A stretch of 50,095 bases of DNA from assembly GCA_037481655.1 (NCBI GenBank), contig JBBFLF010000018.1, positions 1 to 50,095 of the forward strand, written 5' to 3'. Position numbers and translations under genes: made by a program. This DNA comes from Desulfobaccales bacterium (GTDB lineage: Bacteria > Desulfobacterota > Desulfobaccia > Desulfobaccales > 0-14-0-80-60-11). The notes under the pieces are model-generated. The model had not been told where the DNA came from. It ran no database searches and saw only the letters and a list, made by a program, of their open reading frames with translations. This document shows, piece by piece, positions 1 through 7,365 of this stretch. Numbering within the stretch: position 1 is the stretch's first letter; every line of letters starts with the position of its first letter.

Positions 1-76
1 CAACCCCCCATAAGGGGTTGGGGGAGAGGGTGTGGGAGAGGGGGCAGGGGCCCGCGGCCCCTGGCCCCCTCTCCCA
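1..76 (-). repeat. Intergenic two-module palindromic repeat, copy A (cut by window edge)
   Basis: Module 1 is an inverted repeat at 34-75 with arms GGGAGAGGGGGC and GCCCCCTCTCCC. Positions 1-33 hold the C/G-rich spacer that in full copies joins module 1 to module 2, so module 2 would lie before base 1. On the minus strand it directly follows the hflX stop codon, in the same polarity as copies B, D and E. It has no T-run and so is not a canonical intrinsic terminator. Confidence 0.8.
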
Positions 77-90
77 CCCTTCCCCGCTCC

Positions 91-1854
91 TCACCCCTCC
101 GCGACTGCCCGGCGCCTTGCCGCTTCCGGGGGTTCCGGCGGCCGGGCCAGGATTTCCTCCACCTTCTCTTCCAGCCGAGCGATGAGGGGCGGCAGCGTCC
201 CCGGGTCCAGAGCCGAGATGGCCACCCCGTCGTGGATGCGGCATTGCAGAGCCGCCAGGGCCGGGGGCACCAGGTCCATCTTGTTGAAGATCTTTAGCAC
301 CGGCTTGTGGTCCAGCTGCAGGGCGGCCAAAATCCCTTCCACCGCCTGGATGTGCTCCGGAAAGCGGGGGTTGGCCAGGTCGATGACGTGCAGGAGCAGG
401 TCGGCGTCCTCCAGCTCCTCCAATGTGGCCTTGAAGGCCTCCAGGAGGTTCTGGGGCAGGTTCCTGATGAAGCCCACGGTGTCGGTGATGATGACCTCCC
501 GCTCCCGGGGGAAGCGCAACCGCCGGCTGGTGGGGTCCAGGGTGGCGAAAAGCCGGTCTTCGGCCAGCACCTGGGCGTGGGTCAGGGCGTTGAACAGGGT
601 GGATTTGCCGGCGTTGGTGTAGCCGATGAGCGACAGGATGGGCAATTGGTGACGCTTGCGACCCTCCCGGCGCACCCGGCGTTCGGCCCGGACCCGGGCC
701 AACTCCTCCTGCAGGCGATGCAACCGCTCTTGCATGCGCCGCCGGTCGATCTCCAGCTTGGTCTCCCCCGGCCCCCGGCCGCCGATGCCGCCGGTGAGGC
801 GAGACAGCGAGTCGTCCCGGCCCCGAAGGCGCGGCAGGAGGTATTTCACCTGGGCCATCTCCACCTGTAGCTTGCCCTCCCGGCTCCGGGCCCGTTGGGC
901 GAAGAGGTCCAGGATGAGCTGGGTGCGGTCAATGACCCTGAGGTCGGTGAGATCGGTGATGGAGCGCACCTGGGAGGGGCTGAGCTCGGCGTCGAAGATG
1001 AGGAGGTCCGAGCCCCACTGCAGGGCCTGGAGCATGAGCTCCATGAGCTTGCCCTTGCCCATGAGGAAGCGGGGGTCGAAGCGCTCCCGTTTCTGGAGCA
1101 AAGTGGCGGCCACCTCCAGGCCGGCGGAGCGGGCCAGCTCCGCCAGCTCCGCCAATGACTCCTCGGCCTCCAGCCGGTTTTTGCCGGTGACGCCGATGAG
1201 GATGGCCCGATCCTGACGGCGGCCTCCCGCCTCAGTCCCCACCCGGGCCAGCTCCTCCTCCAGGGAGTCCACCATGGCGGCGAAGTCCAGGTCCACCCGG
1301 GTGGGGTGGTCGTAGTCCAGGACGGCCCAGCCCCGGCCGTCCACCTCCCGGGGCAAAAGATGCGCCGCCTGCACCCGCCCCGGCAGGCCCGCTGGGGTCA
1401 CCTCCACCACGGCCACTGCGTCCAGTTTCAGCAGGGCCAGATCCATGAAGTCGTCCTGGGTGAGGGGGCTGGCGTCCAGATGGGTATGAAGCAGGCGCAG
1501 ACCCTTGAGGCGGCCCCGGGCGCCCCGCTCCCGGGGCAGAGGCGGGATGAGCAGCCCTTTGGCGTCCCCCACCAGCACGTAGGCCACCTGGCCGCTGCGG
1601 TTCACCAGCAGGCCCACCTGGCGGTGCAGGTCGTGGGAGATTTCGGTGAGCTGGCGGGCCAGCTCCGGGGTCAAAAGCTCCCGGGGCGGCACCCGGCGGC
1701 GATAGAGCCGCTCCAGCCGCCGCAACTGCTCATGTTTGAGGCCGATGAGATTGCCTAACGGTTTGTTGATAAACGCTTCTCCTTGCGAGTAGGTAAAGTA
1801 GGTTTGGTTGAGGGGAGGGCCGGGGGAGCAGTGGCTCCCCCGCCCTCCCCTCAA
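91..1854 (-). CDS. hflX: GTPase HflX, long form; start codon uncertain
   Basis: HflX is a ribosome-associated GTPase that splits stalled or hibernating 70S ribosomes. The G1 P-loop GYTNAGKST is at about residues 411-419, with the G3 region DTVGF and the NKMD motif following. The HflX domain carries the Gly-rich GGIGGRGPGE segment at about 355-364. An extra N-terminal domain (about 33-215) makes this the long HflX form. The only in-frame ATG (1854) lies beside repeat copy B, and residues 1-15 are encoded by repeat DNA, so they are probably not translated. Homology begins near residue 33 (GNLIGLK). An AAGGAG at 1784-1779 sits 8 nt before an in-frame ATC at 1770-1768, so initiation there, or a sequencing error in an original ATG, is plausible. 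It is the last gene of its minus-strand group here. Confidence 0.93.
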   Translation of the reverse strand: MRGGRGSHCSPGPPLNQTYFTYSQGEAFINKPLGNLIGLKHEQLRRLERLYRRRVPPRELLTPELARQLTEISHDLHRQVGLLVNRSGQVAYVLVGDAKGLLIPPLPRERGARGRLKGLRLLHTHLDASPLTQDDFMDLALLKLDAVAVVEVTPAGLPGRVQAAHLLPREVDGRGWAVLDYDHPTRVDLDFAAMVDSLEEELARVGTEAGGRRQDRAILIGVTGKNRLEAEESLAELAELARSAGLEVAATLLQKRERFDPRFLMGKGKLMELMLQALQWGSDLLIFDAELSPSQVRSITDLTDLRVIDRTQLILDLFAQRARSREGKLQVEMAQVKYLLPRLRGRDDSLSRLTGGIGGRGPGETKLEIDRRRMQERLHRLQEELARVRAERRVRREGRKRHQLPILSLIGYTNAGKSTLFNALTHAQVLAEDRLFATLDPTSRRLRFPREREVIITDTVGFIRNLPQNLLEAFKATLEELEDADLLLHVIDLANPRFPEHIQAVEGILAALQLDHKPVLKIFNKMDLVPPALAALQCRIHDGVAISALDPGTLPPLIARLEEKVEEILARPPEPPEAARRRAVAEG

Positions 1855-1940
1855 ACTCCCCTCCCCACCCCCTAGATGGGGTTGGGGGAGTGGGTCTGGG
1901 AGGGGGGGCAGGGGCCCGCGACCCTTGGCCCCCTCTCCCA
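1810..1940 (-). repeat. Intergenic two-module palindromic repeat, copy B (complete)
   Basis: Module 2 is at 1810-1852 (arms GAGGGGAGGG / CCCTCCCCTC, inner arms around GGGGGAGC/GCTCCCCC). The spacer is 1853-1897 and module 1 is at 1898-1939. On the minus strand the order is gene stop (1942), module 1, spacer, module 2, then hflX. The element supplies the apparent first codons of hflX. Confidence 0.85.
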
Positions 1941-1941
1941 G

Positions 1942-2706
1942 CTACCGCAGCCGCCTCAGCACCCGGGCGGCGGCGGCCACCTCCGGCTGGAGCACATCCG
2001 CCAAGGCGATCTCCAGGCCCGCCCCGGCCAGAAGCGCCAGCACCATGGTGTCCAGGGTGACGGCGTAATGCTCCCTGAGGCCGCTCCTCAGATTGGAGAT
2101 GCCGGCCATGGTGCGGGCCGGCTCCCCCAGGACCTGACCTCCGGCCAGCCAGCGCACCGTCTGGATCACCGCACCGGTGCGAGGCAGGGCGTCGGGCCAG
2201 CTCAGATGCGGCAGCACGGGATCGAAGATGAGGCGCTCCGGCGCCAGCCCCGCCGCCTGGGCCCGCTCCTTGAGTTCCGCCGCCAGGGCCAGTTTGCCCT
2301 CCACCTCCGGCGGCGAAAAGGAGCGCTCATCCAGTAGCAGCACCACCAGGTCGGTGTCGTGCTCCACCGCCAGGGGGAGAATTTCCTCCAGTTTTTGCGG
2401 CTCCAGGGTGAGGGCGCTCAAGATGGGCTTGCGGCGGCAGGCCTTGAGCCCCCGGGCCAGCACCGGAGCCTGGGGACTGTCCAAAATGAGGGGCAGGTCC
2501 ACCGCCTCCTGCACCGCCTCCACCATGAAGGCCAGCCGGTCCCAGCGCCGCTCCGGCAGATAGCCGGGGTTGAGGTCCAGAAGCCGGGCCCCCGCCTCCT
2601 GGCAACGCCGGGCCAGGTCTTGCAGGGGCAAAGGGTCCAGCCTCTCCAAGGCCTTAGCCACCACCGGCCGGGTGACCGTGAGGCAGTCCGCCGCCAGCCG
2701 GATCAC
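1942..2706 (-). CDS. Methyltetrahydrofolate methyltransferase / pterin-binding (AcsE-MtgA-like) protein
   Basis: This 254-residue protein has the dihydropteroate synthase-like TIM-barrel fold used by methyl-THF:corrinoid protein methyltransferases. Visible family features are an N-terminal segment ending in VTRPVVAKAL, the pterin-site region GARLLDLNPGY (about 39-49), ILDSPQ, the DPVLPHL segment near 165, and AGISNLRSGL near 205 (compare GLSNxSFG in AcsE). Such enzymes pass the methyl group of 5-methyl-THF to a corrinoid iron-sulfur protein in the Wood-Ljungdahl pathway. Its start overlaps the stop of the cyclodeaminase-like gene by 4 nt (2703-2706), so the two are co-translated and form a folate C1 module. 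No corrinoid protein or CO dehydrogenase gene is in the window, so the acceptor is unknown. Confidence 0.8.
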   Translation of the reverse strand: MIRLAADCLTVTRPVVAKALERLDPLPLQDLARRCQEAGARLLDLNPGYLPERRWDRLAFMVEAVQEAVDLPLILDSPQAPVLARGLKACRRKPILSALTLEPQKLEEILPLAVEHDTDLVVLLLDERSFSPPEVEGKLALAAELKERAQAAGLAPERLIFDPVLPHLSWPDALPRTGAVIQTVRWLAGGQVLGEPARTMAGISNLRSGLREHYAVTLDTMVLALLAGAGLEIALADVLQPEVAAAARVLRRLR

Positions 2707-3296
2707 GCCTGCCTCCCCTTCACCCGGGCTTCCAGGACTGCCCGGGCCTGGGCCAACGTCGCATCAATTTCCTTCACCAGATCCTCCAGCCGCCGGGCCC
2801 ACTCCCGGGATACGGCCGGCGCCAGCCAAGGCAGATTCGCCTTGGCGATGGCCGTGGCCCCCCGGCCGCTCCCGGCCAAGAGCTCCACGGCCACCTGCAC
2901 GTCCGCCAGGAGATGGCGGGCGCAGTGTCCTCCCACGGCCGTTGCCAGGCTCAGCCCTTCCCGGGCCGCTGCGGCGATGCGATAGGGAATCTCCGTGGCC
3001 TTAAGGGCGGCAGCCTCCCGAGCCTCGCCGCCCTGCCGGAAGTTGGAGGCCAAGCCCGCATAGGCTCGCACATCCTCCTCCTGGAGATCCTCCAGGACCC
3101 GTTCCAGGGACGCGCCGGCCTGCCGCCACTCAGGCCAGGAGTTGGGTCCCTGGCGACATCTGGAGGTACGGCGCTCCTCCAGTTGCGCCACCTTGAGGAG
3201 TAAGGCCACCCCCACCCGGGCCCCGAAGGCCGCGGCGGCGCCGCCCCCGGGATCGGGCCGGGGCCGGGAGAGTTCCTGCAGAAAGCCATCTCCCAT
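2703..3296 (-). CDS. Cyclodeaminase/cyclohydrolase family protein (methenyl-THF cyclohydrolase FchA-like)
   Basis: The 197-residue product matches the FTCD C-terminal / FchA family. It begins with the family's typical FLQELSRPRPDPGGGAAAAFGA segment (the PGGG folate-site motif at about 15-18) and is otherwise alpha-helical. FchA converts 5,10-methenyl-THF to 10-formyl-THF. The frame is open to 3404, but ATG 3296 places the PGGG motif at the usual distance from the N-terminus, so I choose it. The gene overlaps the downstream methyltransferase-like gene by 4 nt. Both would act on cytosolic tetrahydrofolate C1 units. Confidence 0.8.
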   Translation of the reverse strand: MGDGFLQELSRPRPDPGGGAAAAFGARVGVALLLKVAQLEERRTSRCRQGPNSWPEWRQAGASLERVLEDLQEEDVRAYAGLASNFRQGGEAREAAALKATEIPYRIAAAAREGLSLATAVGGHCARHLLADVQVAVELLAGSGRGATAIAKANLPWLAPAVSREWARRLEDLVKEIDATLAQARAVLEARVKGRQA

Positions 3297-3655
3297 GGAG
3301 GGCACCGTAGCGATTAACTTAAAAAGGGCAAAAATCCTGGCCCCCTTCCCCACCTTTCCCCATAACTTTCCCTGGGGGGTAAATGAGGGTTGCGATGGAG
3401 GCACGGAGAATCAATGAATCCCCTTTGGATAATTTTATCGCAGACGTCGTGGAAACGTAAGGGAATCCGGCCGGGGGAGCGGCATCAAAGGCGCCAGGCC
3501 TGAATCCTTAGGGCAAAGGTGAGAAAAGGCCAGGGTCGAGGCCCTATGTTCCTTCTCTCACCCCACTCCCTTAGCCCCATGTGCGGGAGGGAAGAGAGGG
3601 GATAGGGGGGATCGGAAGCCCTGGTCCCCGGTCACCCTTTTGAATTATCCCGCTC
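3297..3655. other. Intergenic region with an imperfect G/C-rich hairpin
   Basis: No gene is supported here. An imperfect inverted repeat (CTCCC...GGGAG with flanking CTCTC/GAGAG) lies at about 3553-3602, just downstream of nagZ on the minus strand. It resembles a degenerate form of the window's intergenic repeat and might act as a 3' hairpin for nagZ. The rest has no recognised riboswitch or promoter. Confidence 0.35.
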
Positions 3656-4663
3656 TCATCCTTTCCCGAAATATGCCTGCACCTCGGCCCGGCTGCCGGC
3701 TACCGTCAACTGGCGGCGCAGACGGGTCAGGCGGGCCGATGCTTCGGCCAGGCGCTCCTTGAGGGCGGGGGTCTTTTCCAGCTCCCGGGCCGCCTCCCAG
3801 GCCAGGTCGGCATGCTCGCAAATCAGGAGCAGATCCGCGCCGGCGGCCAGGGCCTGAAGGGCAGCTGCCGGCACTTCGCTCCCCTCCCGGATGGCCCCCA
3901 TCTCCAGGTCATCGGTCATCACCACCCCGGCAAACCCCAGCCGGCCCCGGAGCCAGGTGCGGATGGCCACCGGCGACAGGGTGGCCGGAGCCTCCTCCCA
4001 GGCCGGCACCCGCACATGGGCGGTCATCACCACCGGCACCCCGGCGGCCACCGCGGCGGCAAAGGGCCTGAGGTCCGCCGCCCGCTCCGGATCGGGGCTC
4101 TCCGCCGTGGGGAGCACCAGGTGGGAGTCCCGGCGGGTATCCCCCAGCCCCGGGAAATGCTTGGCCGTGGCCAACACCCCGCCGGCGAGCACCCCCCGGA
4201 TGGCCGCCACCCCATAGGCCGCCACCTTCTCCAGGTCCGGCCCGAAGGAGCGCTCCCACAAGGGGCACTCGGGCCCGCGGGCCACATCCACTACCGGCGC
4301 CAGGTTGAGATTGACCCCCACCAGGGCCAGTTCGCGGCCTACCTGCTGAAACAGGGCCTGCACCTCGCCGGGAGTGGCCGTCTCCCCCAGTTCCCGGGCA
4401 GACGGGATGCGGGTGAAGGGCTCCCTGAGGCGCTGCACCGGGCCCCCTTCCTGGTCCACGGCGATGAGAAGAGGCGGGCCGCCCCGCTTGTGGGCCAGCC
4501 TCTGCAGCTCATTGGTGAGCTCCCAGACCTGCAGGGGGCTTTCAAGGTTGCGGGCAAAGAGGATAACGCCCCCCACCCCCAGATCCTGCACCAGTTCCCG
4601 GGCCACCGCCTCCACCCGGGGCTCCGGCAGCCCCACCATGAACACCTGCCCGCACGCCTGCAT
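3656..4663 (-). CDS. nagZ: Beta-N-acetylhexosaminidase (glycoside hydrolase family 3)
   Basis: NagZ removes N-acetylglucosamine from GlcNAc-anhydromuropeptides in the cytosol during peptidoglycan recycling. The 335-residue length and single GH3 barrel without a signal peptide fit. Diagnostic motifs are AVDQEGGPVQRL (about 68-79), the KHFPGLGD...DSH catalytic loop (about 165-178) and the nucleophile segment VMTDDLEMGAI (about 245). ATG 4663 is preceded by GGGGGAGG. The gene is monocistronic in this view, with 359 nt on its 3' side and about 260 nt on its 5' side. Confidence 0.93.
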   Translation of the reverse strand: MQACGQVFMVGLPEPRVEAVARELVQDLGVGGVILFARNLESPLQVWELTNELQRLAHKRGGPPLLIAVDQEGGPVQRLREPFTRIPSARELGETATPGEVQALFQQVGRELALVGVNLNLAPVVDVARGPECPLWERSFGPDLEKVAAYGVAAIRGVLAGGVLATAKHFPGLGDTRRDSHLVLPTAESPDPERAADLRPFAAAVAAGVPVVMTAHVRVPAWEEAPATLSPVAIRTWLRGRLGFAGVVMTDDLEMGAIREGSEVPAAALQALAAGADLLLICEHADLAWEAARELEKTPALKERLAEASARLTRLRRQLTVAGSRAEVQAYFGKG

Positions 4664-4924
4664 GACACCTCCCCCAGGGCCCCTTGAATGGTTCCCTCCT
4701 TATACCACGGGTGTCAATGCACAGAAAGCCCTGAAAGGGAGATGACAGGCGAGAAATGGTCTCAGGGGTTGGCCTTCCCAGACCTCAGCAGGAGCGCCCT
4801 TAAGGCGTCATCGGCGGCGGAAGGAGGCGGAGGAGGGGGATCTCGGCTCGATCCCCCCCTCCTTGGGATTGGTTCTCCACGCTTCTTTTGGGCCTCTCCC
4901 ACCCTGCCTATGACAGGCCGGCCC

Positions 4925-6238
4925 TTAATGCACGAAGTAAATCCGGCAGGCCCGGTCCAGCAGCTCCTGGGACAGAGTGGGGGGAAGCTGATGGAAGGTG
5001 CAGTAATCCAGGATCTGCTCCATCAGGTCCCGGGGGTGACAGGCGTCCATGGAGCGCCCGGTGGCGTCATAGTGGGTGACCAGGAGATACTCCAGGGCCT
5101 CGGCGTCATAAGGCAACTGGAAATGCTGACAGTTGAGCCGGAAAATCTCCTTGAACTGCTCCCGGGTGACGTGATTCACCTTGACCTTGGAGCGGATGCG
5201 CCTTAAGAAGGCGTCGTCCACCAGGGAGCGGGGATCCAGGTTGGTGGCGAACACCAAAAACTGGTCGAAGGGGATGGCGAATTTCTGCCCGGTGTGCAGG
5301 CAGAGAAAATCCTGGCGGTTTTCCAGGGGGATGATCCACCGGTTCAGGAGCTCCTGGGGGGAGATCTGCTGGCGGCCGAAGTCGTCCACAATGAAGAGAC
5401 CGTTGTTGGCTTTGAGCTGCAACGGGGCCTCGTAGTATTTCAGGGTGGGGTTGAAGGCCAGATCCAGCATGGGCAGGGTGAGCTCGCCCCCCACGATGAC
5501 GGTGGGCCGGCGGCAGCGCACCCAGCGGCGGTCCCCCAGCTCCGGGGGATCCTGGCCGGGGGCGGGTTTATGGCTGATCTCATCATAGACCCGGATGACG
5601 TTCCCTTCCACATAGATGGCATAGGGTACCAGGATGGCGTCATCCCAGATCTGCCCCAATCTCAGGGCGATGGTGGTCTTGCCGTTGCCCGGCGGCCCAT
5701 AGAGGAACAAGGGTTTGCCGCTCACCGCCGCCGGCCCCAGCTGCTCCAGCAGGTCTGGCGCCAGGACTAGCCCCTGGAAGGCCTGCCGGAGGCGGGTGGG
5801 GGTGACGGCGCTCAGCTTGATGCTCTGCCGGGTCACCTGCTGCCAGTAGTCCGCCAGGCTCACCGGGGCCGGACCCACATAGGCATCGTACTCCAACAGC
5901 AGCGCCGCCCGGCGCTTGCCGCTGTCGGTGAGGGCATAGCGGTTGGTGAGGCTCAGGGGGTTGGCCCCCGGCTTCAGGGGATCGGGGCCCCGCACCTCCA
6001 GGTACTTTTCCTTTTTCAGGTATTCCAGCAGGAGACTCAAGACGGTGGTGGAGAGCTTCAGCCGGTCCACCAGATCAGAGAGATAAAAGGTGTCCAGATA
6101 GAAGCAATGCTTCAAGGTCAGGTTGGCCAGAAAGATTTCCGGCAGCCCCAGATCCTTGAGGGACTGGGGCAGGGGCCGGGCCAGAGGTGATGTGGTGGCC
6201 TCCGGGGAGGCCACACTCAGACCGGCAGAGGGGTTCAT
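4925..6238 (-). CDS. AAA+ ATPase with N-terminal winged-helix-like domain, divergent from the Tad operon
   Basis: The 437-residue protein has a Walker A GPPGNGKT at 181-188, Walker B LFIVDD at 281-286, sensor-1 FATNLD at about 330-335 and an arginine-rich FLRRIRSK segment near 344-351. Residues 36-115 look like a small helical/winged-helix domain. There is no membrane segment. It is transcribed away from the Flp/Tad pilus operon across a 400-nt shared upstream region, and I believe similar ATPases sit beside tad loci in related bacteria. A chaperone or remodelling role in pilus assembly or regulation is inference from position. It is distinct from the secretion ATPase CpaF encoded at 9494. 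Confidence 0.8.
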   Translation of the reverse strand: MNPSAGLSVASPEATTSPLARPLPQSLKDLGLPEIFLANLTLKHCFYLDTFYLSDLVDRLKLSTTVLSLLLEYLKKEKYLEVRGPDPLKPGANPLSLTNRYALTDSGKRRAALLLEYDAYVGPAPVSLADYWQQVTRQSIKLSAVTPTRLRQAFQGLVLAPDLLEQLGPAAVSGKPLFLYGPPGNGKTTIALRLGQIWDDAILVPYAIYVEGNVIRVYDEISHKPAPGQDPPELGDRRWVRCRRPTVIVGGELTLPMLDLAFNPTLKYYEAPLQLKANNGLFIVDDFGRQQISPQELLNRWIIPLENRQDFLCLHTGQKFAIPFDQFLVFATNLDPRSLVDDAFLRRIRSKVKVNHVTREQFKEIFRLNCQHFQLPYDAEALEYLLVTHYDATGRSMDACHPRDLMEQILDYCTFHQLPPTLSQELLDRACRIYFVH

Positions 6239-6348
6239 TTCCCTTGTGCTCCTCCGTGGCCGAGGGAATCAGGCCGTTCACCTCAGAGCATCGGCCGCCG
6301 GCCAGGAAACTTGAAATGGGAGGAATGAGTGGCAGCCGGGAGAAAATT

Positions 6349-6375
6349 TAAAGTCGCCTGCGGCAATGCCGATAA
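6349..6375 (+). promoter_or_regulatory. Sigma-28 (FliA)-type promoter of the flp/tad operon
   Basis: TAAAGTCG (6349-6356), an 11-nt gap, then GCCGATAA (6368-6375). The enterobacterial FliA consensus is TAAAGTTT-N11-GCCGATAA, so 14 of 16 specified bases match with exact spacing. The predicted start near 6383 falls just before the riboswitch. motA has a promoter of the same type and spacing (14990-15016). Confidence 0.75.
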
Positions 6376-6390
6376 AGGGAGTGACAGGAA

Positions 6391-6486
6391 AGACCGGCCA
6401 CCGAGAAAGGCAAACCGTCTGAAAGGGCGGGGCGCAAAATCACCGGCCTACAGCCCCCAAGGGCCAGGGCAGCGGGATTGCCGAAG
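6391..6486 (+). ncRNA. Cyclic-di-GMP-I (GEMM-I) riboswitch upstream of flp
   Basis: The conserved blocks occur in order: GGCAAACC (6409-6416), a GAAA tetraloop (6421-6424), GGGCGCAAA (6429-6437), CACCGGCCTA (6441-6450) and GGCAGCGGGATTGCCG (6468-6483). This matches the Vibrio Vc2 GEMM-I layout of CAAACC, GAAA, ACGCAAA, CCGGCCUA and AGCGGGGUUACC. The base aligned to Vc2 G20 appears to be G, the state associated with c-di-GMP rather than cGAMP, although I aligned it by eye. The flp start codon is about 150 nt downstream; a G/C-rich hairpin at about 6520-6550 could belong to the expression platform. Confidence 0.88.
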
Positions 6487-6638
6487 TGGACAGCTACATC
6501 CTCTTTGGTGCCCTCGGTGGACGGGGCGGGCGAGCCCGGCCGGCGCCCTGGCGGGCCAAAAGGTTCAGCGGCGGCGCGGCAGGCAGCGCCGGTTAGCGGC
6601 CCCGCACACCACTCCACCATATGAAGGAGACGCGGCAC

Positions 6639-6815
6639 ATGAAGGATCTGATGGGCAAGGTGAAACACTTCATCCGGGAAGAGGAAGGCGCCAGCGCGGT
6701 GGAATACGGCCTGCTGGTGGCCGGTATTGCGGTGGTGGTCATGGCCTCCATCTACCTCATCGGCACCAAACTGAACACCAAGTTTTCCGACGTGGCCACC
6801 CAGTTGGGTCAGTAA
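6639..6815 (+). CDS. flp: Flp-family type IVb pilin
   Basis: This 58-residue prepilin is the structural subunit of a Flp (Tad) pilus. It has a short basic leader, then EEEG followed by ASAVEYGLL: cleavage after Gly would give a mature protein with Glu5-Tyr6, the Flp signature, followed by one hydrophobic helix. An in-frame ATG exists at 6621, but AAGGAG at 6624-6629 is 9 nt from ATG 6639, so 6639 is the likely start. It is the first gene after the c-di-GMP riboswitch. No prepilin peptidase (TadV/CpaA) is in the window. Confidence 0.93.
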   Translation: MKDLMGKVKHFIREEEGASAVEYGLLVAGIAVVVMASIYLIGTKLNTKFSDVATQLGQ

Positions 6816-6937
6816 CCCGTATTGCGGCGGGGGCCGGCCCCGGCGCTCGGCCGACCCGCCCCGGGCAGGTCCGGGGGGCTGCATTAAGCCCTCCGGACCG
6901 TCTGGTCCTGAAAGACACCGGGAAAGGGAGTCAGACG

Positions 6938-7360
6938 ATGCACCTGAGGGCACGGGCCGGGCACACGGAGCGGGGCGCCACCCTGGTGGAGTTCGGGCTC
7001 CTGGCCCCTCTCCTGGTGACCCTGCTCTTCGGCCTCTTGGAGTTTGGCCTGGCCATGTACACCAAGGGCCTGTTGGCCAACGCCGCCCGGGAGGGCGCCC
7101 GCTTCGGGGTGGTGCTCAGCACTCCCCGGAAATCCCAGGCGGATATCACGGGGAAGGTGCGGGAGTATCTGGCCAAATCCGGTTTTGCCGAGGCGGCCAC
7201 GGTGCCCGTCACCTTCCCCAACTGGCCGGGGGGGACAAGCGGCGCCCCCCTGACGGTGCGGGTGGAATACTCCTATAATTTTCAAGTCCTGCCCCGGCTG
7301 GTGCAGGATCTGGTGGGGCCCATCAACCTGACGACCCAGGTCGTCATGCTCATGGAGTGA
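6938..7360 (+). CDS. TadE-like minor pseudopilin
   Basis: The 140-residue protein begins with a basic leader followed by RGATLVEFGLLAPLLVTLLFGLLEFG, the typical TadE/TadG motif in which Glu5 follows a prepilin-like cleavage site. The remainder is a small periplasmic domain rich in beta structure. The frame is open much further upstream (to 6329) through the riboswitch, but ATG 6938, placed after GGGAG, starts directly before the family motif. It overlaps the downstream cpaB region closely (6 nt to ATG 7366), consistent with one operon. Confidence 0.88.
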   Translation: MHLRARAGHTERGATLVEFGLLAPLLVTLLFGLLEFGLAMYTKGLLANAAREGARFGVVLSTPRKSQADITGKVREYLAKSGFAEAATVPVTFPNWPGGTSGAPLTVRVEYSYNFQVLPRLVQDLVGPINLTTQVVMLME

Positions 7361-7365
7361 GAACG

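Noticed and set aside
3420-3560. Possible cobalamin-type riboswitch before the folate/corrinoid genes
   Set aside because: A GGGAATCCGG resembles a piece of the motif, but the B12 box and the rest of the conserved core are absent and it would be on the wrong strand for the downstream genes.
4690-4730. TTGACA and TATAAG upstream of nagZ
   Set aside because: The boxes are separated by only 7 nt on the minus strand, so they cannot be a -35/-10 pair.
6329-6937. Long upstream extension of the tadE frame through the riboswitch and flp
   Set aside because: It would cross a structured RNA and the pilin gene in another frame; TadE homology starts at ATG 6938.
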